64,000 nucleotides of DNA from Lytechinus pictus (GCF_037042905.1 NC_087247.1:40399920-40463919), one strand, 5' to 3'; counted from the stretch's first letter, positions 48,129 through 61,641 are shown. The notes: a model not told the origin generated them from the letters alone. Numbers and translations are program-made.

Positions 48129-48655
48129 GAACTAAAACTGCTGTGACTATAAACCGTCGTCTGTGCACTGCATTACACCTCAAATGGAGAAGAGTGGATT
48201 AAAAACTTACTTATAGACCATAGATGATCGAACGGAGAACCTAGCAATATCAGTGCCATGGACCACTGGATTACGATATTCCAATGAAGGATGGAGTCTA
48301 TAGGCTCTATATATTGGGTAGAATGAATAATTAATTTCCCAATTGCTTCCTGGTAATGGTATGTAGGCTTAGTGTTATATATTTCTGCGTTCAGTGTATA
48401 AATACCATACAAATAAACTATCATAACACATGATATCAACATGATATGCTTGTATTATCATATATACATGCATGAATCTTCGATCTAGAAGGAGGCAGAT
48501 GAACCCGAAGAAGAATATAATCAATTCACTATTATGGAGTCTCTTGCGTACAAATTGCTATCAATTGTAACATTTTTGATGGATTAGTCTTTGCTTATTG
48601 CAATTGCTGGTTGATTGATGATAGCATGATTTTTTTCTTCTTCATTTTTTTACAG

Positions 48656-48734
48656 GGTCATGCTACATCTGTACGGGAACAGTATATTATTTGAACCATG
48701 AAACGAATACGGAGGTCGATGTGGCGCATTACAA
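48656..48734 (+). CDS. Weak candidate exon with WW-like motif
   Basis: The pyrimidine-rich acceptor CTTCATTTTTTTACAG and donor GTAAGC bound 79 nt. One frame is open (two bases in from the acceptor) and reads SCYICTGTVYYLNHETNTEV then DVAHYK. G-x-VYY-x-NH-x-T-x-T resembles the middle of a WW domain, but the second Trp and the final Pro are not in this exon. No flanking exon was found. Confidence 0.22.
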
Positions 48735-49452
48735 GTAAGCTGATATATTTTTTCAAATATATATATTACGTACAAACCATCTGGTACGTATGATGCATAG
48801 TGCCTAACAATAAGGGATGGAGCGAGTATTTCAAATTGTGCTCCAAACTGAGAACACATTGTGGGGGAACTGTTACAGATCTACAGTATATTAGTTCTAG
48901 TACAGATCTATATTAGACAGGATGAATACACACTGCATTCCGATGCTTATGTCAATCTGTTAAATACTTGCACAGATGATATCAATATTTCAAATTGAAA
49001 TTTCCTTTTCTACTCCGTGGAATACATGTTGTAATTTGGTCTCAATGAAATGACTGAAATGAGTCCATTGAACTTTCTTCGAATATGATATTAAGATGGA
49101 AGTGGCTTGTGGTTGTAGGTCAAAATAAATATCATACTTTTATTTTGTTTCTGTGATTAATGCTTTTTATGTTATATGTATGATATAATTGATTGCATGG
49201 GGAACATAATGTGTATACCAACCTAATTCGGGGAGTAAGAAGTCCTCTAAAGTACAATGTATTTTAAATCAATTCTGATCAATCTTATATGGAAAATCTC
49301 CATCTCAGATCACTGCCAAGTTTCTTTTTGATAAAGATCACGATTTCATTTTGTTACGTCTTGTTTTTCGCCCACCTAAATCATCTGCCAAAAAATTCCT
49401 TGCTAAGAATAGTTATCCTTTCTTAAATCTTTTTCACAAATGTATAATACCG

Positions 49453-49493
49453 CCACCACTACTACTATACTACTACTACTACTACTACTACTA

Positions 49494-49555
<62 letters not shown>

Positions 49556-49618
49556 TTACTACTACTACTACAACTTCTTCTTCTTCTACCCCTACTACTA
49601 CTACTATTACTACTACTT

Positions 49619-49661
<43 letters not shown>

Positions 49662-49815
49662 AACTACTACTACTACTACTACTACTACTATACTACTACT
49701 TCTATTACTACTACTACTACTACTACTACTACTACGACTACTACTTCTACTATTACTACTACTACTACTACTTCTGCTAATACTACTACTACTACTACTA
49801 CTAATAATAATAATC
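49453..49815. repeat. (CTA)n trinucleotide microsatellite
   Basis: About 360 bp of ACT/CTA repeats with TTC and ATT interruptions. It is the reverse complement of the motif at 7257-7756. Open frames in it (poly-Thr, poly-Tyr, poly-Leu; poly-Ser/Val on minus) are by-products. Confidence 0.95.
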
Positions 49816-50346
49816 AGGGGCGGCGGAACGTACTTTCGTTTGTGGGGGGGGGGCAAAGCCAAGAGAGGAAGAACCTGTGTGTATTGTAGTAATTAAGTTG
49901 AGCAAAAAAAAAATTAAAGTGATTTCTGATTGATAAGATATATATTTCGGTTTCTTATTTCCGCGTGCGAGCGGTTTGGAATAAAAAAATCAAATCTGAA
50001 GTCGTAAAACTCGCTCTTTGGTCAATTGTGGCGCTGATAATTGTTATAAGGGCATCCTTGTGAGGTGTTGCGAGCGCGAACCACGAGCTCAAGCTTTTGG
50101 ACATTTCATGTGATAAGACATGAAAAGTAAACATTCCGAGCAGTTTTTGTAATCACGAAAAAAAGACGAGCTAAAATTTCTGACAAATTGACCAGAAAAG
50201 GAACCTGTGAAAGACAGCATTTAGTGACTCATGAATAGGAAAAATATCTCACCAATTAAATAATGTGAGTGCGAAGCGCGAGCTGAAAATTTGTGAAAAG
50301 GACATTTTTTCCTTACGGGGAATTTCGGGGGGGGGGGGGGGGGGCA
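49816..50346. mobile_element. hAT-like relic with palindromic interior
   Basis: Starts CAGGGGCGGCGGAACG directly after the microsatellite. The interior shows TTCCGCGTGCGAGCGG, GCGAGCGCGAACCACGAGC and GAGTGCGAAGCGCGAGC, the same spaced motif as in the intact elements at 17.5 and 30.2 kb, and it ends in a G-run of about 17 (50328-50344). No right inverted end, so truncated. Confidence 0.5.
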
Positions 50347-52500
50347 AGTGTAAAGTTTGATAGAAACAGCTTTTTTTTAACCCAGTTTATTATACACGTG
50401 TATATTGGGAAATGCAAACAAAATATAGACTGTAGTAAACATGACTTGTTATGGTTAAGTACTTAAAATCAATTAATTATCACACCAACAACCAAACAAA
50501 TCATTTTCGTTCGATGAAAAATGTAGGTCAAGATAACCATCCTTATATGACCTAAACACTGTTTCTGGTAGCTTACAGGCCAGTCCAAGCATTATCCAAC
50601 ATAGCAATAGGGTAGTGCATGCATACTATGGATTCCAAGTATATGTATAGTAGTTAATTTATCATTGTCACTAAGCACGCTATAGCCAAGAGCGCATACA
50701 TCCGGGCATACATGATTCCTCAAAGCTTTATAGTGAATCTACGTATATTAAACGGCATTCTAATGTGCACAAAATCACAAAATGGACAGATTTCTTTTGT
50801 TAACATTCTTTCTGAACCTGAGAACAATACTTGAATTATTTCGGTGTCCGAGAGTGACTGTGCCTCCTCTATCACAAATCGAATGATGCCATATTACCCA
50901 CAATCAATTCTGGAGGGCTCCAGCTATAGAGGCCAAACGACACCGTCTAAAACTTCTTTCAAAAAGTAGAGTGATTTCGTCTTATAAGCCAGACTTCTGT
51001 TACTTGCAAATAACACTTGCACATCTGACATCTTTATAGTGTACTGAGAAGAGAGAAGCTCAGAGGGCCTTACAAACCGATACTGGTAAGTGTTTGTCTT
51101 CTATGTAGTTAATTAAAAAGAATACTCAAGCTGGTTGCTCGCTGGACAAGGCGCTATATAGTTGGCATAAGGACTATATGATGACCGGTCGCGGCAACGG
51201 AGACCCACAGCAAGAAAGTAAATGCAAATAAAAAGTACATCAATGTTCTTTTGTGATGTCATCCGATAAACAGGGTCTGTTGAATAATGCTCCCTTTTCA
51301 AAAGAACGTTACGGCCTTGGATTCATTCGTACCACGGGATACATACTTAAAGCGCATTATTTTGGAAGAACCCGATCATGATTGTTTTTTGTCTTTTTTA
51401 TGCCCTTTTGCTCCACTTACAGCATGTTTAAAATACCACAGGCGAACAGAATGAATGCAAATGTATATGGCAGCCGTGGTAAAATGGCCTTGGTCTAAGT
51501 AAAAGATTTACTCATTTTGTTAGTCGGCTCAATTACTTTACATTATCACTTGTTCACTGCAACCACCCTGCCTGTGGGGAATCTACATGTAGATCTATGC
51601 ATGCAGTATATAAAACACATTTTTTTAAATCATTCAAATGTCTCTTTTGGAATAAAAAATACTAATTTCCATACCGTTGCAATTTATTTTTCATTAGTAA
51701 CTAGGGGATCATGTTTGTATTCACCAGAGCGCTAAAAAACTTGATTTTTGGGCATATTAGCTGAAGGCCCTCTATTGGTGGAAAATAAAATTTCAAGAAA
51801 ATTTTCTTTCAATCTATTTTCAATTTAGAAAAAAATAATTAAAAGAGCTGAATTCACTTAAGAGCCAAGTTATTTGATGATAAGCTGTAATGGAAACTGA
51901 CAGTGTAAAAAAAATCCAGCATTTGTCCCCAAGAACAAGAGAAAATAAACCAAACATTGCTAACCTTATTTTGCCACACAGGGAGTAGTAACAGGGAACA
52001 AGGCTATAATCATAACCTTGTTCATTGAATGAGAGTAGATAATTATATTAAAATGCTTTTATCTGTTAATATTGATAACATTATACAATCATAATTACTC
52101 ATAAAAAATTAATGCACACACAATCATTCGAACCTTCAATGCTATCATTAACGGTTAACTCAGAGTTAACACCTACAACAAATATTTATGTTTTTCTTTT
52201 CAGATGATGTCTTAATATAACAATAGAAAGACAAATTTGTTATCTATATCATGGTGATAAGTGGCAGACATTCAAGGGCATCAGCAAATTCAGTAGCAAA
52301 ATTTCGAGTCCCATCTAAACTCTATGTTAACTAATACAAAACGAAGCACGATACATTAAATCTAAATATTCAAGATATTCGTATCAAACAGGTCAAAACT
52401 TATCACCATGATATATGGTATTACTATTGATTTTGAACTAAAATGGAATAGTGATAATAATAATGTAGAATATTTCTAAAGCGCCAAATCAGTATTGATT
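50347..52500. other. Intergenic, no gene seen
   Basis: AT-rich sequence with no recognisable domain, RNA gene or repeat family. Confidence 0.55.
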
Positions 52501-52511
52501 ATGTGCTCTTT

Positions 52512-52960
52512 TACATAAGGCTGTAATGTTGCCACATTTTGACTATGCAGACATCGCTTGGTCTTCATGCGACTAAATCTCGTCTAAGCATGTTACAAAA
52601 ACTGCAAAACCGTGCAGGTAGGATCATTAAAACTGTCAGAGCACCGACCAGTATATGAAATTCATTATATTTTAAGTTGGGTAACTTTACAGCAACGTCA
52701 TTTTTCATACTTATTGTCTTTTATATAAAATATTCCATGATATGTCGCCTGCCTATTTAGAACAAAAAATTATTTTCAAGACATCGAGATACCAAACTCG
52801 GAAAGGTAATCAAGTTGTCTTGCCCAAACCTAATACTGAAAAATGCAAACGTACATTTCTGTATCGTTGTGGAAAATTATATAAGAATTTAACTCTTAAC
52901 ATCCAAAAACTTAGCAACTTTTTTACGTATGAAAAAAGAAGTTTTGCAAATAAGTGGTAA
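52512..52960 (+). pseudogene. Decayed non-LTR retrotransposon (CR1/L2-like) reverse-transcriptase C-terminus
   Basis: Broken frames spell the conserved end of LINE reverse transcriptases in order: LPHFDYADIAWSSC (about 52528-52572), then after a frameshift RLSMLQKLQNRAGRIIKTVR, then SWVTLQQRHFSYLLSF, then TRKGNQVVLPKPNTEKCKRT and a final block in another frame (52742-52960). This matches the family layout LPHFDY-x-D-x-W ... LQ-x-LQNRA-x-R-I ... L-x-RR ... VPKPNTE ... F-x-R-S. At least two frameshifts and several stops make it dead. The polymerase core is missing, consistent with 5' truncation. Confidence 0.75.
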
Positions 52961-53388
<428 letters not shown>

Positions 53389-53438
53389 GAGCTCATTTGA
53401 AAAAGTACTTTTTTCAAAGGGGGTTAGGTCCATTTCAG

Positions 53439-54051
53439 TTTAGTTGCAAAAGGGGTTAGGTCCACACAGTATTTTTTGGAAAAAAATATCTAAAAAAATA
53501 TGAAGACAGGTAGATCTTTTTATATCCAATTTTATGTTCTCATGGTAGGGTATCATGAAAATTCAGTTTCGCATAAGAATATTGCAATACGGGAGAATAA
53601 AAAAAATTATTTTCTTGGAGTGGACCCAAACTTTTCTGAAGAACTCATTTGTCAAAAGGGGTTAGGTCCAATTTTCATAAATTTTATTGTTTTCTGTCTC
53701 TTAACCTCTCAATTTTTAGTCACTCTGATGATACCAAGGACAATTTGATATTCAAATGAAAACGTGAATGAAAGTAACAAAGAAAAATCACCTTTTTAAT
53801 CAAAAGAGATTTGATTCATTTTAGTTTGCTTGCAAAAGGGGTTAGGTCCACAATGATAATTCTTTTTTAAATATATAGACAAAAATTGAAGACAGGTAGA
53901 TTTCTTTTATACCCAAGTTTTTGTTCACATGATAGGGTAGTACATCATGGCAATTTGGTTTCTCATAAGAATATTGCAATAAGTGAGAATAAAAAAACGT
54001 GTTTTATTCTCGGAATGGTCCAAAGTGGACCTAACCACTTTTGCAACTAAA
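53439..54051. mobile_element. TIR element with duplicated interior and (AT)n borders
   Basis: The left end TTTAGTTGCAAAAGGGGTTAGG plus TCCAC (53439-53465) is the near-exact complement of 54025-54051. The interior is a two-copy direct repeat of about 380 bp: AAGACAGGTAGATC at 53503 and again at 53891, each followed by CATAAGAATATTGCAATA and GAGAATAAAAAAA. AAGGGGTTAGGTCCA also recurs at about 53656 and 53836. The element is sandwiched between AT microsatellites. Non-coding. Confidence 0.75.
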
Positions 54052-54301
54052 TATATATATATATATATTTAATCGTGAATAAAACCAAACCAATCGATTT
54101 TTATAATTCACTTCTGAAGCCAACCGCATCATACATCATACGCAGATTTTTATTGTTGGAGGTAATAATTTATAAACTTTTCTTAAGCCAGTGATATCGG
54201 TCAGTGCAGCGGCGTTACAGCAGAGAGAAAGAGAGGGAGGTAAGCGTGTGCGCCTTTATGTTTTTTGAAGAGAAAATTAAACAAGTGGAATGCCTCTGCC
54301 A

Positions 54302-56062
54302 GTCTCGCCTGCATTACGCGATTCAATATAGCAGCAGTCCTAACTTTGAAAACTACTATAAAATAATCATTCACAAAAACACCGTTCATATAATGACATA
54401 ATACCACGTTCATTGACCATAAATGACATTTGAAACGGTGACTTAAGACTTGTCAACTACACCCATGTCCACATTTTATTCACTCTATCCATAAACTTTC
54501 AAAGTTATGATGGCAATTCAACAATTACCCCAACATGGCCTAATTTTATTGACCTTAACTGACCTTTGACCTTGGTTTTGTGACCTGAAACTCACAGGGG
54601 ATGTTCAGTGATACTTGATTACTCTTATATCCCAAGCTTTATGAACTAGATCCATAAACTTTCAGAGTTAGGATGCTAATTCAACAAATACCCCCAACAC
54701 GGACAAAGTTCATTGACCTTAAATGACCTTTAAACATGGTCATGTGACCTGAAACTCGTACAGGATGTTCAGTGATACTTGATTACTCTCATGTCCAAGT
54801 TTCATGAACTAGATCCATTAATTTTCAAAGTTATGATGGTAATTCAACAAATACCCCCAACTTGGCCAAAGTTCATGGACCCTAAATGACCTTTGACCTT
54901 GGTCATGTGACCTGAAACTCAGACAGGATGTTCACTTATACTTGATTAACCTTATGTCCAAGTTTCATGAACTAGATCCATAAATTTTCAAAGTTATGAT
55001 AGTAATTCAACAAATATCCCCAAATTGACCAGTTCATTGACCTTAACTGACCTTTGACCTTGGTTTTGTGACCTGAAACTCACAGGGGATGTTCAGTGAT
55101 ACTTGATTACTCTTATATCCCAAGCTTTATGAACTAGATCCATAAACTTTCAGAGTTAGGATGCTAATTCAACAAATACCCCCAACACGGACAAAGTTCA
55201 TTGACCTTAAATGACCTTTAAACATGGTCATGTGACCTGAAACTCGTACAGGATGTTCAGTGATACTTGATTACTCTCATGTCCCAAGTTTTTATGAACT
55301 AGATCCATAAACTTTCAGAGTTAGGAGCGTAATTTTACAAATACCCCCATCACGGCCAAAGTTCATTGACCTTTAATGACCATTGACCATGGTCATGTGA
55401 CCTGAAACTCGCGCAGGATATTCATTGGTACTTGATTTACCTAATGTCCAAGTTTCATGAACTAGATCCATTAATTTTCAAAGTTATGATGGTAATTCAA
55501 CAAATACCCCCAACTTGGCCAAAGTTCATGGACCCTAAATGACCTTTGACCTTGGTCATGTGACCTGAAACTCAGACAGGATGTTTACTTATACTTGATT
55601 AACCTTATGTCCAAGTTTCATGAACTAGATCCATAAATTTTCAAAGTTATGATAGTAATTCAACAAATATCCCCAAATTGACCAGTTCATTGACCCTAAA
55701 TGACCTTTGACCTCGGTCATGTGACCTGAAACTCGAGTGGGATGTTTACTAATACTTGATTAACCTTATGCCCAAGTTTCATGAAGTAGGTCTATATACT
55801 TTCTAAGTTATGATGTCATTTCAAAAACTTAACCTTCTGTTAAGATTTTGAAAATAATTCTCCCAACATGGTCTAAGTTCATTGACCCTAAATGACCTTT
55901 GACCTTAGTCATGTGACTTGAAACTCAGGCATAATGTTCAGTAAATACTTGAATAACCTTATGGCCAAGATTTCATGAACTAGGTCCATATGTTGACGCC
56001 GCCGCCGCCGTCGCCGTCGGAAAAGCGGCGCCTATAGTCTCGCTCTGCTATGCAGGCGAGAC
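54302..56062. mobile_element. TIR-bounded element carrying a 163-bp tandem array
   Basis: Ends are short inverted repeats: GTCTCGCCTGCAT at 54302 and TGCAGGCGAGAC ending at 56062. The right end also has a GC-rich (GCC)n block (55994-56035) and forms a hairpin on its own (GTCTCGC ... GCGAGAC). Between them lies the tandem array described separately. It has no coding capacity and is therefore a non-autonomous element whose body is a satellite. Confidence 0.65.
54430..55990. repeat. Tandem array, unit about 163 bp, nine copies
   Basis: TGACCTGAAACTC (or a variant) recurs at 54581, 54745, 54908, 55069, 55233, 55398, 55561, 55722 and 55914. Spacing is 161-165 bp except the last, which is 192 because of an extra AACTTAACCTTCTGTTAAG-type segment. 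Units contain ATGACCTTTGACCTTGGTCA, CATGAACTAGATCCATAAA and CAACAAATACCCCCAACA. Blocks 54553-54797 and 55034-55286 are almost identical, so groups of units were duplicated together. Confidence 0.9.
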
Positions 56063-56560
56063 ATAAACTGGAAAAGGGAAAAGATGAAAGAATGGTAAAA
56101 GCAAAAAAGAAGAAAGGAAAAAGAAAGGGGAAAAGAAGTAGAAATTGAAAGATAAGGTGGGTAGAATTATTTAAAAAAGGACCGGAAAACGGAATTAAAG
56201 AGGGGAAGGAAAAGAAAGAACAAAGAATGAACCAGAAGAGACCGAAATATAAATATTTGGAGGGAAGAGATGGGAGGTAAATTGAAGGATAAAAAACTGG
56301 ATTGGGAAATGAAGAAGGGAAAGGGAACGAATACAGTATTGTTGAAAATTTGGTCATTTTCATTCTCTACATTCATGACATTGCGATATTGTGTTGACAT
56401 TATAGGCCATCTGAACAAGTTTGCACATTAATTAAAGAAATCTGATAACATTTTGATCCAAAGTTCAGTTAAAGTTGACCTTTAAAACTCAAGGAGATAT
56501 GAGATTAACTCAGACACTCAAGAACAGTTCTTGACCGTTTATACCATGAAACAAAGCACA
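56063..56560. other. Purine-rich spacer, no gene seen
   Basis: A/G-rich on the + strand (GGAAAAG-type repeats, 56070-56330). The minus-strand frame here is low complexity (Phe/Pro/Ser) and not a gene. Confidence 0.6.
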
Positions 56561-56579
56561 AACCCCCATCAGACTTTGT

Positions 56580-56700
56580 ATTGTGGGTTTGTGTGTGATC
56601 GAGTTTTTAAGAGACTTGTATCAATCAGATTAAAAGACTTGAATTCGGGGCTCGAACCTGGTACCTCTGCATCAATTCGCAACTGCCCTCCATGGAGTTT
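56580..56700 (-). mobile_element. tRNA-derived SINE relic next to the satellite
   Basis: Minus-strand B box GGTTCGAGCC (plus 56649-56658), preceded by ATTGATGCAGAGGTACCA, matches the relic at 4271-4410 (ATCAATCAGA ... ACCTCTGCAT). It lies about 110 bp before the first satellite unit. Confidence 0.5.
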
Positions 56701-56813
56701 GGATTTATGGGCGATCGCCTTATTAATGATAATAACATCAGTACTACTAATTCGTTTTACACAGAAGTAGCCTCTTCATGAACTGTTCTCAGAATGGGCC
56801 CTGCAAAGTGCAT

Positions 56814-59800
56814 AACGTCTGATTATCACCCTTCGCCCTTATAATACGTCAATAAATGAATTGAATCGAATTGAAATGATCGATAAACGTCTGATTATCA
56901 CCCTTCGCCCTTATAATACGTCAATAAATGAATTGAATCGAATTGAAATGATCGATAAACGTCTGATTATCACCCTTCGCCCTTCTAACACGTCAATAAA
57001 AGAATTGAATCGAATTGAAATGATCGATAAACGTCTGATTATCACCCTTCGCCCTTATAATACGTCAATAAATGAATTGAATCGAATTGAAATGATCGAT
57101 AAACGTCTGATTATCACCCTTCGCCCTTATAATACGTCAATAAATGAATTGAATCGAATTGGAATGATCGATAAACGTCTGATTATCACCCTTCGCCCTT
57201 ATAATACGTCAATAAATGAATTGAATCGAATTGAAATGATCGATAAACGTCTGATTATCACCCTTCGCCCTTATAAATACGTCAATAAAAGAATTGAATC
57301 GAATTGAAATGATCGATAAACGTCTGATTATCACCCTTCGCCCTTATAATACGTCAATAAATGAATTGAATCGAATTGAAATGATCGATAAACGTCTGAT
57401 TATCACCCTTCGCCCTTATAATACGTCAATAAATGAATTGAATCGAATTGAAATGATCGATAAACGTCTGATTATCACCCTTCGCCCTTATAAATACGTC
57501 AATAAAAGAATTGAATCGAATTGAAATGATCGATAAACGTCTGATTATCACCCTTCGCCCTTATAATACGTCAATAAATGAATTGAATCGAATTGAAATG
57601 ATCGATAAACGTCTGATTATCACCCTTCGCCCTTATAAATACGTCAATAAATGAATTGAATCGAATTGAAATGATCGATAAACGTCTGATTATCACCCTT
57701 CGCTCTTATAATACGTCAATAAATGAATTGAATCGAATTGAAATGATCGATAAACGTCTGATTATCACCCTTCGCCCTTATAATACGTCAATAAATGAAT
57801 TGAATCGAATTGAAATGATCGATAAACGTCTGATTATCACCCTTCGCCCTTATAATACGTCAATAAATGAATTGAATCGAATTGAAATGATCGATAAACG
57901 TCTGATTATCACCCTTCGCCCTTCTAACACGTCAATAAAAGAATTGAATCGAATTGAAATGATCGATAAACGTCTGATTATCACCCTTCGCCCTTATAAT
58001 ACGTCAATAAATGAATTGAATCGAATTGAAATGATCGATAAACGTCTGATTATCACCCTTCGCCCTTATAATACGTCAATAAATGAATTGAATCGAATTG
58101 GAATGATCGATAAACGTCTGATTATCACCCTTCGCCCTTATAATACGTCAATAAATGAATTGAATCGAATTGAAATGATCGATAAACGTCTGATTATCAC
58201 CCTTCGCCCTTATAAATACGTCAATAAAAGAATTGAATCGAATTGAAATGATCGATAAACGTCTGATTATCACCCTTCGCCCTTATAATACGTCAATAAA
58301 TGAATTGAATCGAATTGAAATGATCGATAAACGTCTGATTATCACCCTTCGCCCTTATAATACGTCAATAAATGAATTGAATCGAATTGAAATGATCGAT
58401 AAACGTCTGATTATCACCCTTCGCCCTTATAAATACGTCAATAAAAGAATTGAATCGAATTGAAATGATCGATAAACGTCTGATTATCACCCTTCGCCCT
58501 TATAATACGTCAATAAATGAATTGAATCGAATTGAAATGATCGATAAACGTCTGATTATCACCCTTCGCCCTTATAAATACGTCAATAAATGAATTGAAT
58601 CGAATTGAAATGATCGATAAACGTCTGATTATCACCCTTCGCCCTTATAATACGTCAATAAATGAATTGAATCGAATTGAAATGATCGATAAACGTCTGA
58701 TTATCACCCTTCGCCCTTATAATACGTCAATAAATGAATTGAATCGAATTGAAATGATCGATAAACGTCTGATTATCACCCTTCGCCCTTATAATACGTC
58801 AATAAATGAATTGAATCGAATTGAAATGATCGATAAACGTCTGATTATCACCCTTCGCCCTTATAATACGTCAATAAATGAATTGAATCGAATTGAAATG
58901 ATCGATAAACGTCTGATTATCACCCTTCGCCCTTATAATACGTCAATAAATGAATTGAATCGAATTGAAATGATCGATAAACGTCTGATTATCACCCTTC
59001 GCCCTTATAAATACGTCAATAAATGAATTGAATCGAATTGAAATGATCGATAAACGTCTGATTATCACCCTTCGCCCTTATAATACGTCAATAAATGAAT
59101 TGAATCGAATTGAAATGATCGATAAACGTCTGATTATCACCCTTCGCCCTTATAATACGTCAATAAAAGAATTGAATCGAATTGAAATGATCGATAAACG
59201 TCTGATTATCACCCTTCGCCCTTATAATACGTCAATAAATGAATTGAATCGAATTGAAATGATCGATAAACGTCTGATTATCACCCTTCGCCCTTATAAA
59301 TACGTCAATAAATGAATTGAATCGAATTGGAATGATCGATAAACGTCTGATTATCACCCTTCGCCCTTATAATACGTCAATAAATGAATTGAATCGAATT
59401 GAAATGATCGATAAACGTCTGATTATCACCCTTCGCCCTTATAATACGTCCATAAATGAATTGAATCGAATTGAAATGATCGATAAACGTCTGATTATCA
59501 CCCTTCGCCCTTATAATACGTCAATAAATGAATTGAATCGAATTGGAATGATCGATAAACGTCTGATTATCACCCTTCGCTCTTATAATACGTCAATAAA
59601 TGAATTGAATCGAATTGAAATGATCGATAAACGTCTGATTATCACCCTTCGCCCTTATAAGTACGTCAATAAAAGAATTGAATCGAATTGAAATGATCGA
59701 TAAACGTCTGATTATCACCCTTCGCCCTTATAATACGTCAATAAATGAATTGAATCGAATTGGAATGATCGATAAACGTCTGATTATCACCCTTCGCCCT

Positions 59801-61641
59801 TATAAATACGTCAATAAAAGAATTGAATCGAATTGAAATGATCGATAAACGTCTGATTATCACCCTTCGCCCTTATAATACGTCAATAAATGAATTGAAT
59901 CGAATTGAAATGATCGATAAACGTCTGATTATCACCCTTCGCCCTTATAATACGTCAATAAATGAATTGAATCGAATTGAAATGATCGATAAACGTCTGA
60001 TTATCACCCTTCGCCCTTATAATACGTCAATAAATGAATTGAATCGAATTGAAATGATCGATAAACGTCTGATTATCACCCTTCGCCCTTATAATACGTC
60101 AATAAATGAATTGAATCGAATTGAAATGATCGATAAACGTCTGATTATCACCCTTCGCCCTTATAATACGTCAATAAATGAATTGAATCGAATTGAAATG
60201 ATCGATAAACGTCTGATTATCACCCTTCGCCCTTATAATACGTCAATAAATGAATTGAATCGAATTGAAATGATCGATAAACGTCTGATTATCACCCTTC
60301 GCCCTTCTAATACGTCAATAAATGAATTGAATCGAATTGAAATGATCGATAAACGTCTGATTATCACCCTTCGCCCTTATAACACGTCAATAAATGAATT
60401 GAATCGAATTGAAATGATCGATAAACGTCTGATTATCACCCTTCGCCCTTATAATACGTCAATAAATGAATTGAATCGAATTGAAATGATCGATAAACGT
60501 CTGATTATCACCCTTCGCCCTTATAATACGTCAATAAATGAATTGAATCGAATTGGAATGATCGATAAACGTCTGATTATCACCCTTCGCTCTTATAATA
60601 CGTCAATAAATGAATTGAATCGAATTGAAATGATCGATAAACGTCTGATTATCACCCTTCGCCCTTATAAATACGTCAATAAAAGAATTGAATCGAATTG
60701 AAATGATCGATAAACGTCTGATTATCACCCTTCGCCCTTATAATACGTCAATAAATGAATTGAATCGAATTGAAATGATCGATAAACGTCTGATTATCAC
60801 CCTTCGCCCTTATAAATACGTCAATAAAAGAATTGAATCGAATTGAAATGATCGATAAACGTCTGATTATCACCCTTCGCCCTTATAATACGTCAATAAA
60901 TGAATTGAATCGAATTGAAATGATCGATAAACGTCTGATTATCACCCTTCGCCCTTATAATACGTCAATAAATGAATTGAATCGAATTGAAATGATCGAT
61001 AAACGTCTGATTATCACCCTTCGCCCTTATAATACGTCAATAAATGAATTGAATCGAATTGAAATGATCGATAAACGTCTGATTATCACCCTTCGCCCTT
61101 CTAATACGTCAATAAATGAATTGAATCGAATTGAAATGATCGATAAACGTCTGATTATCACCCTTCGCCCTTATAATACGTCAATAAATGAATTGAATCG
61201 AATTGAAATGATCGATAAACGTCTGATTATCACCCTTCGCCCTTCTAACACGTCAATAAATGAATTGAATCGAATTGAAATGATCGATAAACGTCTGATT
61301 ATCACCCTTCGCCCTTCTAACACGTCAATAAATGAATTGAATCGAATTGAAATGATCGATAAACGTCTGATTATCACCCTTCGCCCTTCTAACACGTCAA
61401 TAAATGAATTGAATCGAATTGAAATGATCGATAAACGTCTGATTATCACCCTTCGCTCTTATAATACGTCAATAAATGAATTGAATCGAATTGAAATGAT
61501 CGATAAACGTCTGATAATCACCCTCCGCCCTTATAATACGTCAATAAATGAATTGAATCGAATTAAAATGATCGATAAACGTCTGATAATCACCCTTCGC
61601 CCTTAAAATACTTCGATAATGCATTGAACTGAATTGAATTC
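56814..61641. repeat. 72-bp satellite array, about 66 units, with higher-order structure
   Basis: The unit AACGTCTGATTATCACCCTT continues CGCCCTTATAATACGTCAAT, AAATGAATTGAATCGAATTG and AAATGATCGATA. Units are nearly identical. Recurrent variants: an extra A (TATAAATACG, 73 bp), CTTCTAACACG, CGCTCTTATAA, TTGGAATGATC and AAAAGAATTG. Variant order repeats at 939 bp (57294-57656 against 58233-58595) and at 1010 bp (59691 against 60701). The last two or three units are degenerate (CTGATAATCACCCTCCG; TACTTCGATAATGCATTG), as expected at an array edge. 72 is a multiple of 3, so frames stay open (24-residue repeat), but each 73-bp unit breaks them. I do not regard it as coding. Confidence 0.97.

Noticed and set aside
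49351-49896. Open frames of poly-Thr/Leu, poly-Tyr and poly-Ser/Val
   Set aside because: By-products of the CTA trinucleotide tract.
56861-61606. A family of 24-residue-repeat proteins (NRIEMIDKRLIITLRPYN ...)
   Set aside because: The frame is open only because the satellite monomer is 72 bp. Units of 73 bp break it repeatedly, there is no splice context, and synonymous bases are as invariant as the others.
56814-61641. CRISPR-like regular repeat array
   Set aside because: The whole period is repeat, with no variable spacers, and the window is eukaryotic.
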